Shown: positions 15,752 through 24,708, numbered from the stretch's first letter. The stretch is 36,112 nucleotides of DNA from Deltaproteobacteria bacterium (GCA_026388345.1 JAPLJY010000312.1:1-36112); one strand, 5' to 3'. Program-made: numbers and translations. Notes: generated by a model from the letters alone, not told the origin.

Positions 15752-17893
15752 TTAATCTCCCTTAAACATAAGATTTGCAAGGTTAGGGATTGCTTTTTCT
15801 AAAACACTTTCTGCAGAACCAATTTCTCTTTGAAGCGATTCCAAGAGGGTTACGAGATTGATAATTGATGTCTGTAAAGTTGGCTCGGGAAGTGGTACGA
15901 CCTCCGCCAAGAATAGCTCTTCCCTCAACCGTTTGCGATTTGTAGTGCCTCTACTTGCTCGTTTACATGCCTCAAGGAATGCGTGTGATCGTAGTAAAAA
16001 TGAAAGATACCCTGATAAAACAATATCACGGTTTACGTTGAAGAGAGGAAAATCCTGCGTCACTACAGCACCATCAAGTTCTGTTGGAACTATCGCGAAA
16101 GCTCCATTTCTCGCGTCAATTCTGCTCATAATGAACTGTCCGGCCCGTGCAACAAACTGCGGGCGTGTTTTTATTTCACCGCCAAGAAGAGACTTGCGGA
16201 GGACTGCTCCTTTACCATAAAGCTTAACGGTGATCTGCTTATAGATCGTAGTATCTTCAATCTTTGCTTCTTCGCGAGCTCGTGTTAGAAACAAGCTCAA
16301 GGATTTATTTTTCGAACCATTTGAAAAAGCTAATTTGTCAGCATTAATAGTCTCCGCCAATGTATCAAGTAAATCAACCGCTTGTGCCATTGGTCTTGCG
16401 AGATCGGAAATAATTTGTTGCACCGTAGTTGTTTTCCCCTCGTGCTTTCTAGGGTTTCTGAAATCAAGATTATATCCAGTATCAACAATTTCCTTTTTCT
16501 CCACATACCAAGCTGAATCATTGTGTTCTCGCTTCTGCCACCAGTCAAGGATTGGCTGGAATTCTTCGAAACGAAGAGGAAAACCCTGAGTGTAACAAGG
16601 ATTCTGCATGTTACGTCGTTCAATTGGGACTTCATGCTCAAAAAACCACACACCCGCGGTTGTTCCAGAACGATCGAAAAATAATAGATTCGTTTGAATA
16701 TCTGAGTACGGTTCAAAAACACCTTTAGGTAGTCTCACAACCGTATGCAGATTGAATCCACAAATTAGTTCTTCCCTAATTTTTGCAGCCACTCCTTTAT
16801 CACTCATCACACTTTCCGGAACTACAACAGCAGCACGGGCGGGCCTTCCCGCCGTGGTGGTTCCCCGGCGCAGCTTGCGCATGATGAGTTGCAGGAAGAG
16901 GAGCGCGGTCTCAGCGGTTTGTTTGTCATCGGGGAAATTACCCTGGATCCCCTTTTCCTCTTCCCCACCAAAGGGTGGATTGGTGACGATCACGTCAACA
17001 CGGTCCTTCTCGCCGATCTCGGTGAGCTTAAAACGCAGGGCGTTGCCCGGATCGATCAGGGGGGCGTCGAGGCCGTGGAGGAGGAGGTTCATCTGGCAGA
17101 GCAGATACGGCAGGGTTTTGGGCTCACAGCCGAGGAGCGATCTTTCCTGGAGGGTCCGGCGGTCGGCGACGGTTTTGACTTGCCCGGCCAGGTGGTTATA
17201 CGACTCGACGAGAAAGCCGCCGGTGCCGGAGGCGGGGTCAAGGACAGTCTCGCCGAGCCGCGGATCGGCGACGGTCACCATGAAACGCACGACGGGGCGC
17301 GGGGTGTAGAACTCGCCCGAATCCCCGGCGGCGTCGCGCATCTCGCGGAGCATCGTCTCGTAGAGCGCGCCCAGGGTGTGGAGCTCGCTTGTGGCGGTGA
17401 AGTGGATCCCGGCGACCTTGTTAATGACGTCCCGCAGGAGATAGCCGCTGACCATGCGGTTCTGGACACCCGAAAATACGGTGGCGATCACGTCGCGGCG
17501 GTCGTCACCGTTGGAGCTGGTGAGCCGGCGCAGATAGGCAAAAAGCCCCGGGCCACGCGTGCCGTCCGGCCGGATGCACTCCTCCTGGTTGATGAAGGCG
17601 AGCAGTTCGTCGCCGGTGACGCCCTGGGGGCTGGCGGCCCAGTCACGCCAGCGGTAGGGTGGTTCTATGGCCGGTCGGAATCGCTTCCCGGCGAGGGCGG
17701 ACTCCGCCTCGCGCTGGAGCTCCAGGTCGTCGAGGAACTTGAGAAACATGATCCAGGTAAGCATCGGCAGGCGGTCGAGGTCGCCGTTAAGGCCCTTGTC
17801 CTTGCGCATGATATCGCGGGCGGACTTGAGCAGGCTGCCGAGGGCTTGGGTGGTGGTCTGGGGCTGGTCGGTTTTCTTGGGGAGTCGTGCCAT
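15752..17893 (-). CDS. hsdM: Type I DNA methyltransferase fused to a single-TRD specificity domain (HsdM-S)
   Basis: The 713-residue protein starts with an HsdM N-terminal helical domain (about residues 12-165) and continues with an N6-adenine methyltransferase domain containing the AdoMet motif DPASGTGGFL (219-228) and catalytic NPPF (305-308). From about residue 490 it carries a helical spacer and one target recognition domain resembling half of an HsdS, with FIMSRIDARNGAFAIVP, VVTQDFPLFN and VVPLPEP. No separate hsdS gene is nearby. It would methylate, and guide HsdR to, a specific DNA site. G+C content drops sharply after about residue 355 (near 16830). GAAAGG precedes the ATG by six bases, and the gene starts 14 bases after hsdR. 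Confidence 0.88.
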   Translation of the reverse strand: MARLPKKTDQPQTTTQALGSLLKSARDIMRKDKGLNGDLDRLPMLTWIMFLKFLDDLELQREAESALAGKRFRPAIEPPYRWRDWAASPQGVTGDELLAFINQEECIRPDGTRGPGLFAYLRRLTSSNGDDRRDVIATVFSGVQNRMVSGYLLRDVINKVAGIHFTATSELHTLGALYETMLREMRDAAGDSGEFYTPRPVVRFMVTVADPRLGETVLDPASGTGGFLVESYNHLAGQVKTVADRRTLQERSLLGCEPKTLPYLLCQMNLLLHGLDAPLIDPGNALRFKLTEIGEKDRVDVIVTNPPFGGEEEKGIQGNFPDDKQTAETALLFLQLIMRKLRRGTTTAGRPARAAVVVPESVMSDKGVAAKIREELICGFNLHTVVRLPKGVFEPYSDIQTNLLFFDRSGTTAGVWFFEHEVPIERRNMQNPCYTQGFPLRFEEFQPILDWWQKREHNDSAWYVEKKEIVDTGYNLDFRNPRKHEGKTTTVQQIISDLARPMAQAVDLLDTLAETINADKLAFSNGSKNKSLSLFLTRAREEAKIEDTTIYKQITVKLYGKGAVLRKSLLGGEIKTRPQFVARAGQFIMSRIDARNGAFAIVPTELDGAVVTQDFPLFNVNRDIVLSGYLSFLLRSHAFLEACKRASRGTTNRKRLREELFLAEVVPLPEPTLQTSIINLVTLLESLQREIGSAESVLEKAIPNLANLMFKGD

Positions 17894-17907
17894 CTATTGC
17901 CTTTCTT

Positions 17908-20262
17908 CTATGCCGCGTAAAGTAGATTCTGTAACTCAGCCACGGCGAGGCGGAGCGGTTCCGGCCCACCGAACAGGGTAATAATTTCGGAAGGCTGGCC
18001 GTGACCGGAAATGGGCGGTACCTTCAGGATGTCGGGGAGAAGGAACTGGGCGTCTCCATGCGCCGCGTATTTTTCAAGCAACTCTTCGAGAATGGCTCGG
18101 GCCTCGGGTCCAAAGCGGTCGAAAAAGTCCTTCCGCTCGCTCCGGAGCCGCTGGGCGCGTTCCCGCCGGGTGCGTAACGGGGCATTGAAGGCGAAGTGAC
18201 AGAGCAGATCAAAGGGATCGGCCTCCGGCTGCCCGGCGGCATCGGCCAACTCTTCGAAAATCACCCCCCGTTCGGCCAGCCGCTCGATCATCTCGGAACG
18301 CCCCTTGGGGTCGGCCCATCGGACGCGCAGCTCCGGCGCGGATGGGCAGAGGCTGCGGACCTTCTCCGCCGCATAATCGGTGTAGCGAACGACACGGAGC
18401 TGTTTCCCGTCGGTGTCGAGTTCGTAGACGAGATGCGCCGCGATCTCGACGCGGCCGCCATCGAAGTAGAATTTCCGCCGTTCCTCGGACGGCGGTTCGA
18501 TGATCCCGGACTCGCGATCCACGACGATTTCCGGGTTTTCGTCCTCATGAACCTCTTCAACGGCACCATCTTCCCGCAACTCTTCTTCGGTCAGGTGGGC
18601 CGGGTCGCCATCGAAATCCGGGTCGGCGAACTGGCGCGTGGCGGAACCGGTGTAATCGACAATGTTGAACCAGAGCTTGCCGTAATCGTCGCGTACGCGG
18701 GTGCCGCGCCCGATGATCTGCTTGAACTCGCACATTGAACCGACAACGCGGGCCAGAACGATGTTCTTGCAGGTCGGGACGTCCACGCCGGTGGTGAGGA
18801 GCTGGGAGGTGGTCAGGATCACCGGCGTTAGCGACTCGACGTCCTGAAACCGGCCCAGGTGGCCGCGGCCGATCTCCCCTTCGTCGGAGGTAACGCGGCA
18901 GACATAGTCCGGGTGATGCCGCACCAGATCGGCGTTGAGGTTTCCCAAAGCGCGGCGCATTTCGTCGGCATGCTCCTGATCTACGCAGAAAATGATCGTC
19001 TTTGCGAAACGGTCTGATTTCTTGAAAAAATTCGTCAGGTGACGTGCGATGGCCTCGGTGCGCGCACGCAGGGCAACGACTCGCTCGAAATCCCCGGTCT
19101 GGTATTCCTCATCGGGAATGACGCGGCCGTAACGGTCCAGTTCGTCTTTCGACGGTCGCCACCCGGCGGCGTCCCATTCCGTGATGACGCGATGGACGCG
19201 ATAAGGCGCCAGAAAGCCGTCCTCGATGCCCTGGCGGAGGCTGTATTCGTAGATCGGGTTGCCGAAATAGAGATACGTATCCCGGTTGTCATCGCGCAGG
19301 GGCGTGGCGGTCATGCCGAGCTGATAGGCGGGCTCGAACCAGGTGAGGATCTCGCGCCAGTTGGAATCGTCACGGGCGCTGCCACGGTGGCATTCATCTA
19401 CGATGACGAGGTCGAAAAAGTCCTGCGGGAATTCTCTGTATAGACCCGGACGGCGCTCGTCGCGGGCAATGGACTGGTAAATGGCGAAATACATTTCCCT
19501 GCCCAGGTTGACGACGCCTCCTTCGATCTTCCACCGGGCATCACCGAATGAGGCGAACATGCCGTCCTTGGGCTGATCGATAAGGATGTTCCGATCGGCC
19601 AGGTAGAGGATTTTTGGTCGCCGGTATTCGCCCGTCCGGTTCCAGCGGGCATTCCAGAGCTTCCAGCAGATCTGGAACGCCACGGCGGTCTTGCCGGTTC
19701 CGGTCGCCATCGTTAGCAACTGACGGCGGCGGCCGGTGAGGATGCCTTCGACGGCCCGGTTGACGGCGATCTCCTGGTAATAACGTTCACCTTTGCCGAC
19801 GGTATGATTCATCGGCGTGGTCAGACGCGCGGCAACGGTGTCGTCGGCAAGGCCTTTTCCGGCCCGATAGCGCGCCCACAAATCGGCAGGCGTCGGGTAG
19901 GCCGAAATAGGCGTTTCTTTTCCCGTAAAGTAATCGAACTCGATGATCTCCCGGCCATTGGTTGCATAGGCGAAATTCAGCCCCAGCATTTCGGCGTAAT
20001 CCTTGGCCTGCTGCATCCCGTCACCAGCGGTTTTCCAGGCGGCCTTGGCCTCGACGACAGCAAGGGGGAAATTGCGCTCATAACGAAGGAGATAATCGAC
20101 GCGCTTTGGCGGTTTACGAACAAAACCCTTGCCGACCGGAACAATACGCCCGTCTGTGATGGAACGTTGCTCGGCGATGGAATGCGGGTCGTCGTCCCAG
20201 CCGGAAGCCTGCAGCTTAGGGATGATGAATTTTCTGGATGTGTCGGCTTCGGATAGAGGCAT
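17908..20262 (-). CDS. hsdR: Type I restriction endonuclease subunit R
   Basis: This 784-residue protein is the motor and nuclease subunit of the type I system. The N-terminal nuclease domain has D56 and the E71-x-K73 pair in VVEAKAAW, the PD-(D/E)XK core. The SF2 motor shows MATGTGKT (Walker A, 188-192), VDECH (DECH at 289-292), MTATP (around 318) and a second lobe with LTTGVDVP and QIIGRGTRVR. A helical C-terminal domain of about 200 residues follows, likely for contact with the methylase. It is somewhat shorter than classical EcoKI-type HsdR and belongs to the shorter HsdR group. It lies 22 bases after the PIN toxin gene and 14 bases before hsdM on the same strand. Confidence 0.92.
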   Translation of the reverse strand: MPLSEADTSRKFIIPKLQASGWDDDPHSIAEQRSITDGRIVPVGKGFVRKPPKRVDYLLRYERNFPLAVVEAKAAWKTAGDGMQQAKDYAEMLGLNFAYATNGREIIEFDYFTGKETPISAYPTPADLWARYRAGKGLADDTVAARLTTPMNHTVGKGERYYQEIAVNRAVEGILTGRRRQLLTMATGTGKTAVAFQICWKLWNARWNRTGEYRRPKILYLADRNILIDQPKDGMFASFGDARWKIEGGVVNLGREMYFAIYQSIARDERRPGLYREFPQDFFDLVIVDECHRGSARDDSNWREILTWFEPAYQLGMTATPLRDDNRDTYLYFGNPIYEYSLRQGIEDGFLAPYRVHRVITEWDAAGWRPSKDELDRYGRVIPDEEYQTGDFERVVALRARTEAIARHLTNFFKKSDRFAKTIIFCVDQEHADEMRRALGNLNADLVRHHPDYVCRVTSDEGEIGRGHLGRFQDVESLTPVILTTSQLLTTGVDVPTCKNIVLARVVGSMCEFKQIIGRGTRVRDDYGKLWFNIVDYTGSATRQFADPDFDGDPAHLTEEELREDGAVEEVHEDENPEIVVDRESGIIEPPSEERRKFYFDGGRVEIAAHLVYELDTDGKQLRVVRYTDYAAEKVRSLCPSAPELRVRWADPKGRSEMIERLAERGVIFEELADAAGQPEADPFDLLCHFAFNAPLRTRRERAQRLRSERKDFFDRFGPEARAILEELLEKYAAHGDAQFLLPDILKVPPISGHGQPSEIITLFGGPEPLRLAVAELQNLLYAA

Positions 20263-20284
20263 GTATTTTCTCTGCCTGACGATT

Positions 20285-20779
20285 TTATTTGCGTGACCCT
20301 AAAATGAACAATGCCCGCTCCCGGCGAAGCATCTCGTAAGGCGACATACATTTGATACTTAGGCCAATACAGACATTGGGGATCTTAATTTTCTTTCGGG
20401 AGTCAGATGGAACTTCATGAGTCACGATTGTGTCCCCGTGCGAGAGGGCGTGCGCTACCAGATAATAGTCAGCAACTTGGAGAAAAGTGGCTATTGCTGC
20501 TTGCTCAAAGTGTTGATTTGCTATCCAACTGCTGACCGAGCCTAGAACTGGCAACATTGAAGGATCCGGGTTGAGAAAAAAACCATCGCCCCGTTCTGCA
20601 GCCCATTCGGAAAGCTCGTCATCGCCCGCTGCAATTTCGTCGCAGATCTTTTCGATGCTGAAGACCCGCTTGGCCTGGTTGCCGGCAATCAGCCACTCCC
20701 AGAATGCCGGGCAAAAATCGAGGCCATAATGGAGGTTTTTTGCCTGAATGAACACGTTGGCGTCCAGTAAGTACGCCAT
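20285..20779 (-). CDS. DUF4411-type PIN-domain toxin (putative ribonuclease)
   Basis: The 164-residue protein opens with LLDANVFIQAKN, placing the first PIN acidic residue at D6. It continues with FSIEKICDEIA (second acidic helix), then DYYLVAHALSHGDTIVTHE, carrying the third and fourth acidic positions, and a KIKIPNVC strand typical of DUF4411 proteins. PIN toxins cut RNA in a metal-dependent way. The gene follows the XRE-ImmA gene with a one-base stop/start overlap (TGATG), a usual arrangement for this toxin-antitoxin class. Its position just before hsdR suggests that it is carried with the restriction operon and may help keep it. Confidence 0.85.
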   Translation of the reverse strand: MAYLLDANVFIQAKNLHYGLDFCPAFWEWLIAGNQAKRVFSIEKICDEIAAGDDELSEWAAERGDGFFLNPDPSMLPVLGSVSSWIANQHFEQAAIATFLQVADYYLVAHALSHGDTIVTHEVPSDSRKKIKIPNVCIGLSIKCMSPYEMLRRERALFILGSRK

Positions 20780-21921
20780 CAGGCAACCCCCAGGCTGTGT
20801 CCCAACTCATGAAAGGTTGCGAGCTTCGAAAACCCGAGAAGACGGAAGGCATCGCGGTGCAAGGTCTGCCCTTCAAGCGTACTCGCCACGAGGGCGCGTG
20901 CAAAGCGTTTGCTAACCCTTGCCGCCTGCGTCAGGTAGAAATTGCCGCCGCTGCCTTTGGCGATGGACATCAGTTTCCCCAGTTCTTTCCTATATTCCTG
21001 CCAGAACTGCTCTTGGGTCAGACCACCAGCGTCGTGAATTCTCCTCAGAATGACCAGTGTGCTTACCTTGAAACACTTCGCGAGGCGCGCGACTTCAGTA
21101 TCCAGATCAGTGCTCTTACGATACTCATCCTTGAGAACAGCAATCGGTACCAGGAGTTCGGCAGCAACCTGATTGCACCAGCGCTCAACCTTGTGCCCCG
21201 AAACCCACGAGGCCTGAACGTCGGAGAGCGCAGACTCACCTATCCAGATATGCGCCAGTTCATGAGCCAGCGTGAACATTTGGGCCGCCTTGGTATCTGC
21301 GCCGTTGACAAATATCAGGGGTGCCAAGTCATCTGCAATAGCAAACCCGCGAAACTCATCCGGATCGAGATTCCGTCGGTTGTTGTTCAACACCACGCCA
21401 CTGCACATAACTAGGATCCCCATTTCATCTGCCTGTTGGATGAAACGGCGGAGGGCTTCGGTCCATGTTGGGATTTGCCTGCGTTCTTCCAGATCGAAAC
21501 CAAGGGCGTGCCGAATATTCGCCGCTGTCGCTTCAATGCTATTTATCAAGCGGACAGAGCCAACGAAGGGCAGTGGTTCTTCTCCCATCGACCTCATGAA
21601 GTCGCGGTACCACTCCTGGCGTTGTTGGCAGACATAGATAGTATCGAGCAGATTGGGGCTCGGGCGTCCCGCAAACTCATTGTCGACGGTCCGGAAATCA
21701 GGAATGGGGACCTGTTCGACGGGCGGCTCGGGGAGGAAAAGAAACCCCACCGGTGTATAGGTGGCCTTTGCGAAACGCTCGATTTGCTTGAGTGTCGGGA
21801 AAGCGCTTCCTTTTTCCCAGGCTTCGATCTGAGGAAAGCGACTAGCCAGATCACCAGGACTGAACCCGGCACGCTCTCGCGCCCAGCGCAGCAATTCAGG
21901 TTTGATCTCAACTCTCATCAT
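20779..21921 (-). CDS. XRE HTH plus ImmA/IrrE metallopeptidase, antitoxin-like regulator
   Basis: This 380-residue protein has an N-terminal XRE-like helix-turn-helix (about residues 8-55, with GFSPGDLASRFPQIEAWEKG) and a C-terminal ImmA/IrrE zinc peptidase domain with HELAH at 220-224 in TLAHELAHIW. Proteins of this kind commonly precede DUF4411 PIN toxins and act as antitoxin and repressor. Two ATG codons, at 21919-21921 and 21916-21918, both lie within range of GGGAGAGG; I took the first, and the further GTG at 21943-21945 lacks such a site. It is the first gene of the toxin and type I restriction block. Confidence 0.85.
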   Translation of the reverse strand: MMRVEIKPELLRWARERAGFSPGDLASRFPQIEAWEKGSAFPTLKQIERFAKATYTPVGFLFLPEPPVEQVPIPDFRTVDNEFAGRPSPNLLDTIYVCQQRQEWYRDFMRSMGEEPLPFVGSVRLINSIEATAANIRHALGFDLEERRQIPTWTEALRRFIQQADEMGILVMCSGVVLNNNRRNLDPDEFRGFAIADDLAPLIFVNGADTKAAQMFTLAHELAHIWIGESALSDVQASWVSGHKVERWCNQVAAELLVPIAVLKDEYRKSTDLDTEVARLAKCFKVSTLVILRRIHDAGGLTQEQFWQEYRKELGKLMSIAKGSGGNFYLTQAARVSKRFARALVASTLEGQTLHRDAFRLLGFSKLATFHELGHSLGVA

Positions 21922-22188
21922 CCCTCTCCCGATATTCTTTAACACAGTCTATCAGAATTTGACGAGAAATTGTACCCCTTATGCTGAAAGATTTGACGTG
22001 TCCTTATAGCTGCTCTTTATAAAACCAACTAACCAGATTGTCGAGAGTACCATTTGTAGATATTGCAATGTCGGTGTGCGGTCTTTAATATCATAATTAC
22101 CTAATGAAAACAAATTAGTTTTTCAACTTATCCTTTCAGCTAGAGGAGCACTCCCGCTATGGATGGGAGATACCAGGGTAAATAGTTG

Positions 22189-22250
22189 AGCCTTTCATTT
22201 TGTATTCAATCACCTGGTTAGTCTACCCAGCCTCTCGCTTTGTATTTGAA
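22189..22250 (+). repeat. Pair of imperfect direct repeats, 40-base period
   Basis: AGCCTTTCATTTTGTATTCAA at 22189-22209 recurs as AGCCTCTCGCTTTGTATTTGAA (22229-22250), with starts 40 bases apart. GGGTA before the first copy and TACCC before the second add a small inverted element. The role is unknown; a tandem regulator site or the remains of a duplication are both possible. Confidence 0.4.
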
Positions 22251-22326
22251 GGTGTGGATTTTCTGAAAAGATAGTTGGATGCTTGTCACCCGGATTGACC
22301 GAACCGAACACGCGCTACCCCAACTT

Positions 22327-22378
22327 AACCAAACGGTAATCTTCCGATCATCCTCCCGTTAGGTTCGATCCTTATAAT
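22327..22378 (+). promoter_or_regulatory. Candidate degP promoter with overlapping inverted repeat
   Basis: AACCAAACGG (22327-22336) and CCGTTAGGTT (22356-22365) form an inverted repeat with one mismatch. A perfect TATAAT follows at 22373-22378, about 55 bases before the degP start. No good -35 box lies 16-18 bases upstream of it; instead that position is covered by the right repeat arm, which fits an activator-dependent promoter. AAGGAGG precedes the degP ATG. Confidence 0.4.
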
Positions 22379-22432
22379 GGCTTTCAAAGAGGGGCTGTCA
22401 TCAGCCCATGATCGCAACAAGGAGGAACAATC

Positions 22433-23896
22433 ATGAAAACGAAGAAAAATATCAAGATCGTATTGATCGCCCTGCTTTTGGCAGGCGCGGTCGCCGGATT
22501 TGGTTACGGGATGACCGCGGCCGCAAAAACCGGAGAGGCGCAGGCCACCACGATGGCGGCGGTTTCCGCCGGCTCGCCCATGGTGCCGGGTAATTTCAGC
22601 GACCTGGCCGAAAAGGTGCGGGCCGGTGTGGTCAACATTCAGGTCAGCAAAAAGGTGAAAAACGCCCGATTTGAAAGATTCGAAGGAAACCCCTTCGGAG
22701 ACCGGAATCCCTTCGGGGATTTCTTCGGTCCCTTCGGAGGCCCCGGGAACAATGCCCCCGAGAGGAGACAGCAGGGGGTGGGCTCCGGGTTCATCATGAG
22801 CAAGGAAGGATATATCCTGACCAACAACCATGTGGTCGAGGATGCGGACCAGATCAAGGTGAAGCTGGCCGGCGGAAAAGAGTTCGATGGGAAGATCGTA
22901 GGCCGGGATCCCAAGACCGACCTTGCCCTCGTCAAAATCGCGGGGGATGACCTTCAACCTCTCAAACTGGGAAACTCGGATGAACTGAAGGTCGGCAACT
23001 GGGTGGTGGCCGTCGGAAGTCCCTTCGGACTGGAACAGACGGTAACCGCCGGAATCGTCAGCGCCAAGGGACGGGTGATCGGCTCCGGTCCCTATGACAA
23101 CTTCATCCAGACCGATGCCTCCATCAACCCCGGCAACAGCGGCGGCCCCCTGATCAATTTGCAGGGGGAGGTCGTGGGCATCAACACGGCCATCATCGCC
23201 TCCGGCCAGGGGATCGGGTTTGCGATTCCGATCAACATGGCCAAAGAGATCGCCCCCCAGCTTCAGAAGCGGGGACACGTCACCCGGGGATTGCTGGGCG
23301 TCTCCATCCAGGATGTGACCCCGGAACTGGCCAAGTCGCTCGGCCTCAAGGACAGCAAAGGCGCACTCGTCTCCCAGGTGGTTCCGGGCGGTCCGGCCGA
23401 AAAGGCGGGGCTCGAGCAGGGGGATGTCATCGTGAACTTCGACGGGCGGCCGGTTGATAATTCGAAGGATCTTCCGCGGATCGTCGCCTCGACGCCGGTG
23501 GGAAAAACCGTCACGGTGAAGCTGCTCCGGGACGGGAAAGAGGTCGAGCGCCAGACAAAGGTCGGCGAAATGGAGGAGGAAAACACCTCCGCAGCGGCAA
23601 AAAGCCCCATCCACCCCTCCCTGGGGGTTACGGTGCAGGATTGGTCGCCGCAGATTGCACGGGAACTCGGTCTGAAGAAAAGCGCCGGCGTGGTCGTGAC
23701 CGGGGTTGAGCCCGGCAGCCCGGCGGCGGAAGCCATGATCCAGGTCGGCGACGTCATTCAAACGGTCGACCGGAAACCGGTCAAGGATGTGGATGATTTT
23801 GTGAAGATCGTCGAGAAAGCCAAGGGCGGCGGGAGTCTCCTGCTGCTTGTCCAGAGAGGTCAAAACAGCATGTTTGCGGCTGTAACGCCCAGGTAA
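22433..23896 (+). CDS. degP: DegP/HtrA-family periplasmic serine protease (Do-like)
   Basis: This 487-residue envelope protease degrades or refolds misfolded periplasmic proteins. A signal segment (about residues 8-32) is followed by a trypsin-like domain with catalytic triad H133 (TNNHVV), D163 (KTDLALVK) and S236 (GNSGGPL), and a Phe/Pro/Gly-rich LA-loop-like insertion near residues 80-105. Two PDZ domains follow (about 285-375 and 395-480), with GLLGVSIQDVTPELA opening the first and LGVTVQDWSPQIA the second. Length and order match typical DegP/DegQ. The strong AAGGAGG site fixes the ATG. It is a single-gene unit with its own terminator. Confidence 0.95.
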   Translation: MKTKKNIKIVLIALLLAGAVAGFGYGMTAAAKTGEAQATTMAAVSAGSPMVPGNFSDLAEKVRAGVVNIQVSKKVKNARFERFEGNPFGDRNPFGDFFGPFGGPGNNAPERRQQGVGSGFIMSKEGYILTNNHVVEDADQIKVKLAGGKEFDGKIVGRDPKTDLALVKIAGDDLQPLKLGNSDELKVGNWVVAVGSPFGLEQTVTAGIVSAKGRVIGSGPYDNFIQTDASINPGNSGGPLINLQGEVVGINTAIIASGQGIGFAIPINMAKEIAPQLQKRGHVTRGLLGVSIQDVTPELAKSLGLKDSKGALVSQVVPGGPAEKAGLEQGDVIVNFDGRPVDNSKDLPRIVASTPVGKTVTVKLLRDGKEVERQTKVGEMEEENTSAAAKSPIHPSLGVTVQDWSPQIARELGLKKSAGVVVTGVEPGSPAAEAMIQVGDVIQTVDRKPVKDVDDFVKIVEKAKGGGSLLLLVQRGQNSMFAAVTPR

Positions 23897-23908
23897 GAAA
23901 ACCGCTTC

Positions 23909-23951
23909 AGCGCCGGGTTGACGGGGAACATTCCGCCGACCCGGCGCTTTT
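23909..23951 (+). terminator. Rho-independent terminator after degP
   Basis: AGCGCCGGGT (from 23909) pairs with ACCCGGCGCT ending at 23948, and TTTT (23948-23951) follows. It lies 12 bases after the degP stop codon. The rest of the gap to 24120 shows a TATGAT box at 24061-24066 but no matching -35. Confidence 0.7.
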
Positions 23952-24120
23952 GACAGCGGAAGCGATGTCGGTTTCTTTCTTGTTTCACGGCATCGCGCTT
24001 AAGCTCATGCACCTCCGGTCATTGGCGCCAGTATTTTCGATAAGCCTTCTTCATCCGTGTTATGATATTCGCAAGCATTCAACATAATGAACGGAATTTT
24101 CCGGGCAAAAGGAGACAGCC

Positions 24121-24708
24121 ATGTCCGCATTCATCGCACCCCCGACCCGAATTCCTCTGTTTCTGAAGGCAGGGATCTGGATTTCAGAGAAAATCACCGG
24201 CAAACCCATGCTCCCGGCAAGGCTGCTGGCATGGTATCCAAAAGCGGCGCTTGGTTCCGCCATGCTGGAAGGGCTGGTCGCCCATCACGACGGCAAGATC
24301 GACAAACGAATGCTGAAGCTCGTCCGCCTGTCCGCGTCGTTTGCCGCCGCCTGCCCTTTCTGCATCGACATGAATTCAACCGTATACAGGGAAACCGGCA
24401 TCACGGACGCTGAATTTCTGGCGCTGCAGAATCAAGCGGAAATAGACAATGTCTCTACGTTTTCCGCACGCGAAAAGCTGGCCGTGCATTATGCGCGGTT
24501 GATCTCGGCCACACCGCTCCAATTTTCCCCCGAATTCATGGCCGGGATCACGGCCAATTTTACGGAACGCGAAATGGTTGTGCTTGCAAGCACCGCCGCG
24601 CAGGTCAATTACTGGGCGCGGCTGATCCAGGCGCTCGGCATTCCGCCGGCCGGGTTTTCGGATGGGTGTTCCATAAAGCCGCATCGGCAAGTCCCTGTGA
24701 ACTATTAA
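24121..24708 (+). CDS. Carboxymuconolactone decarboxylase/AhpD-like CxxC protein
   Basis: The 195-residue protein has the AhpD-like core: KLVRLSASFAAACPFCIDMNS, where the CPFC pair (about residues 78-81) is the redox centre, followed by a helix with FSAREKLAVHYARL and a C-terminal FTEREMVVLASTAAQVNYWARL. Family members act as alkylhydroperoxidase-type redox enzymes or bind small aromatics. The absence of other aromatic-degradation genes here favours a peroxide or thiol role, which is inference. AAAAGGAG lies six to seven bases before the ATG. It stands alone, converging on the TauE/SafE gene. Confidence 0.85.
   Translation: MSAFIAPPTRIPLFLKAGIWISEKITGKPMLPARLLAWYPKAALGSAMLEGLVAHHDGKIDKRMLKLVRLSASFAAACPFCIDMNSTVYRETGITDAEFLALQNQAEIDNVSTFSAREKLAVHYARLISATPLQFSPEFMAGITANFTEREMVVLASTAAQVNYWARLIQALGIPPAGFSDGCSIKPHRQVPVNY

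Larger units (their letters stand above)
21922..22432. other. Intergenic region between divergent defence and degP units
   Basis: This stretch of about 510 bases separates the minus-strand antitoxin gene from the plus-strand protease gene. It is A+T rich near the antitoxin, where TACAAT on the minus strand (21969-21974) is a possible -10 box without a convincing -35. The middle holds two imperfect direct repeats, and the degP side has an inverted repeat with a TATAAT box. No ORF with coding character was found. Confidence 0.5.

Noticed and set aside
22325..23863. A 512-codon minus-strand open frame opposite degP
   Set aside because: It is the shadow of a GC-rich gene. The plus strand has a signal peptide, the catalytic triad, two PDZ domains and a strong ribosome site.
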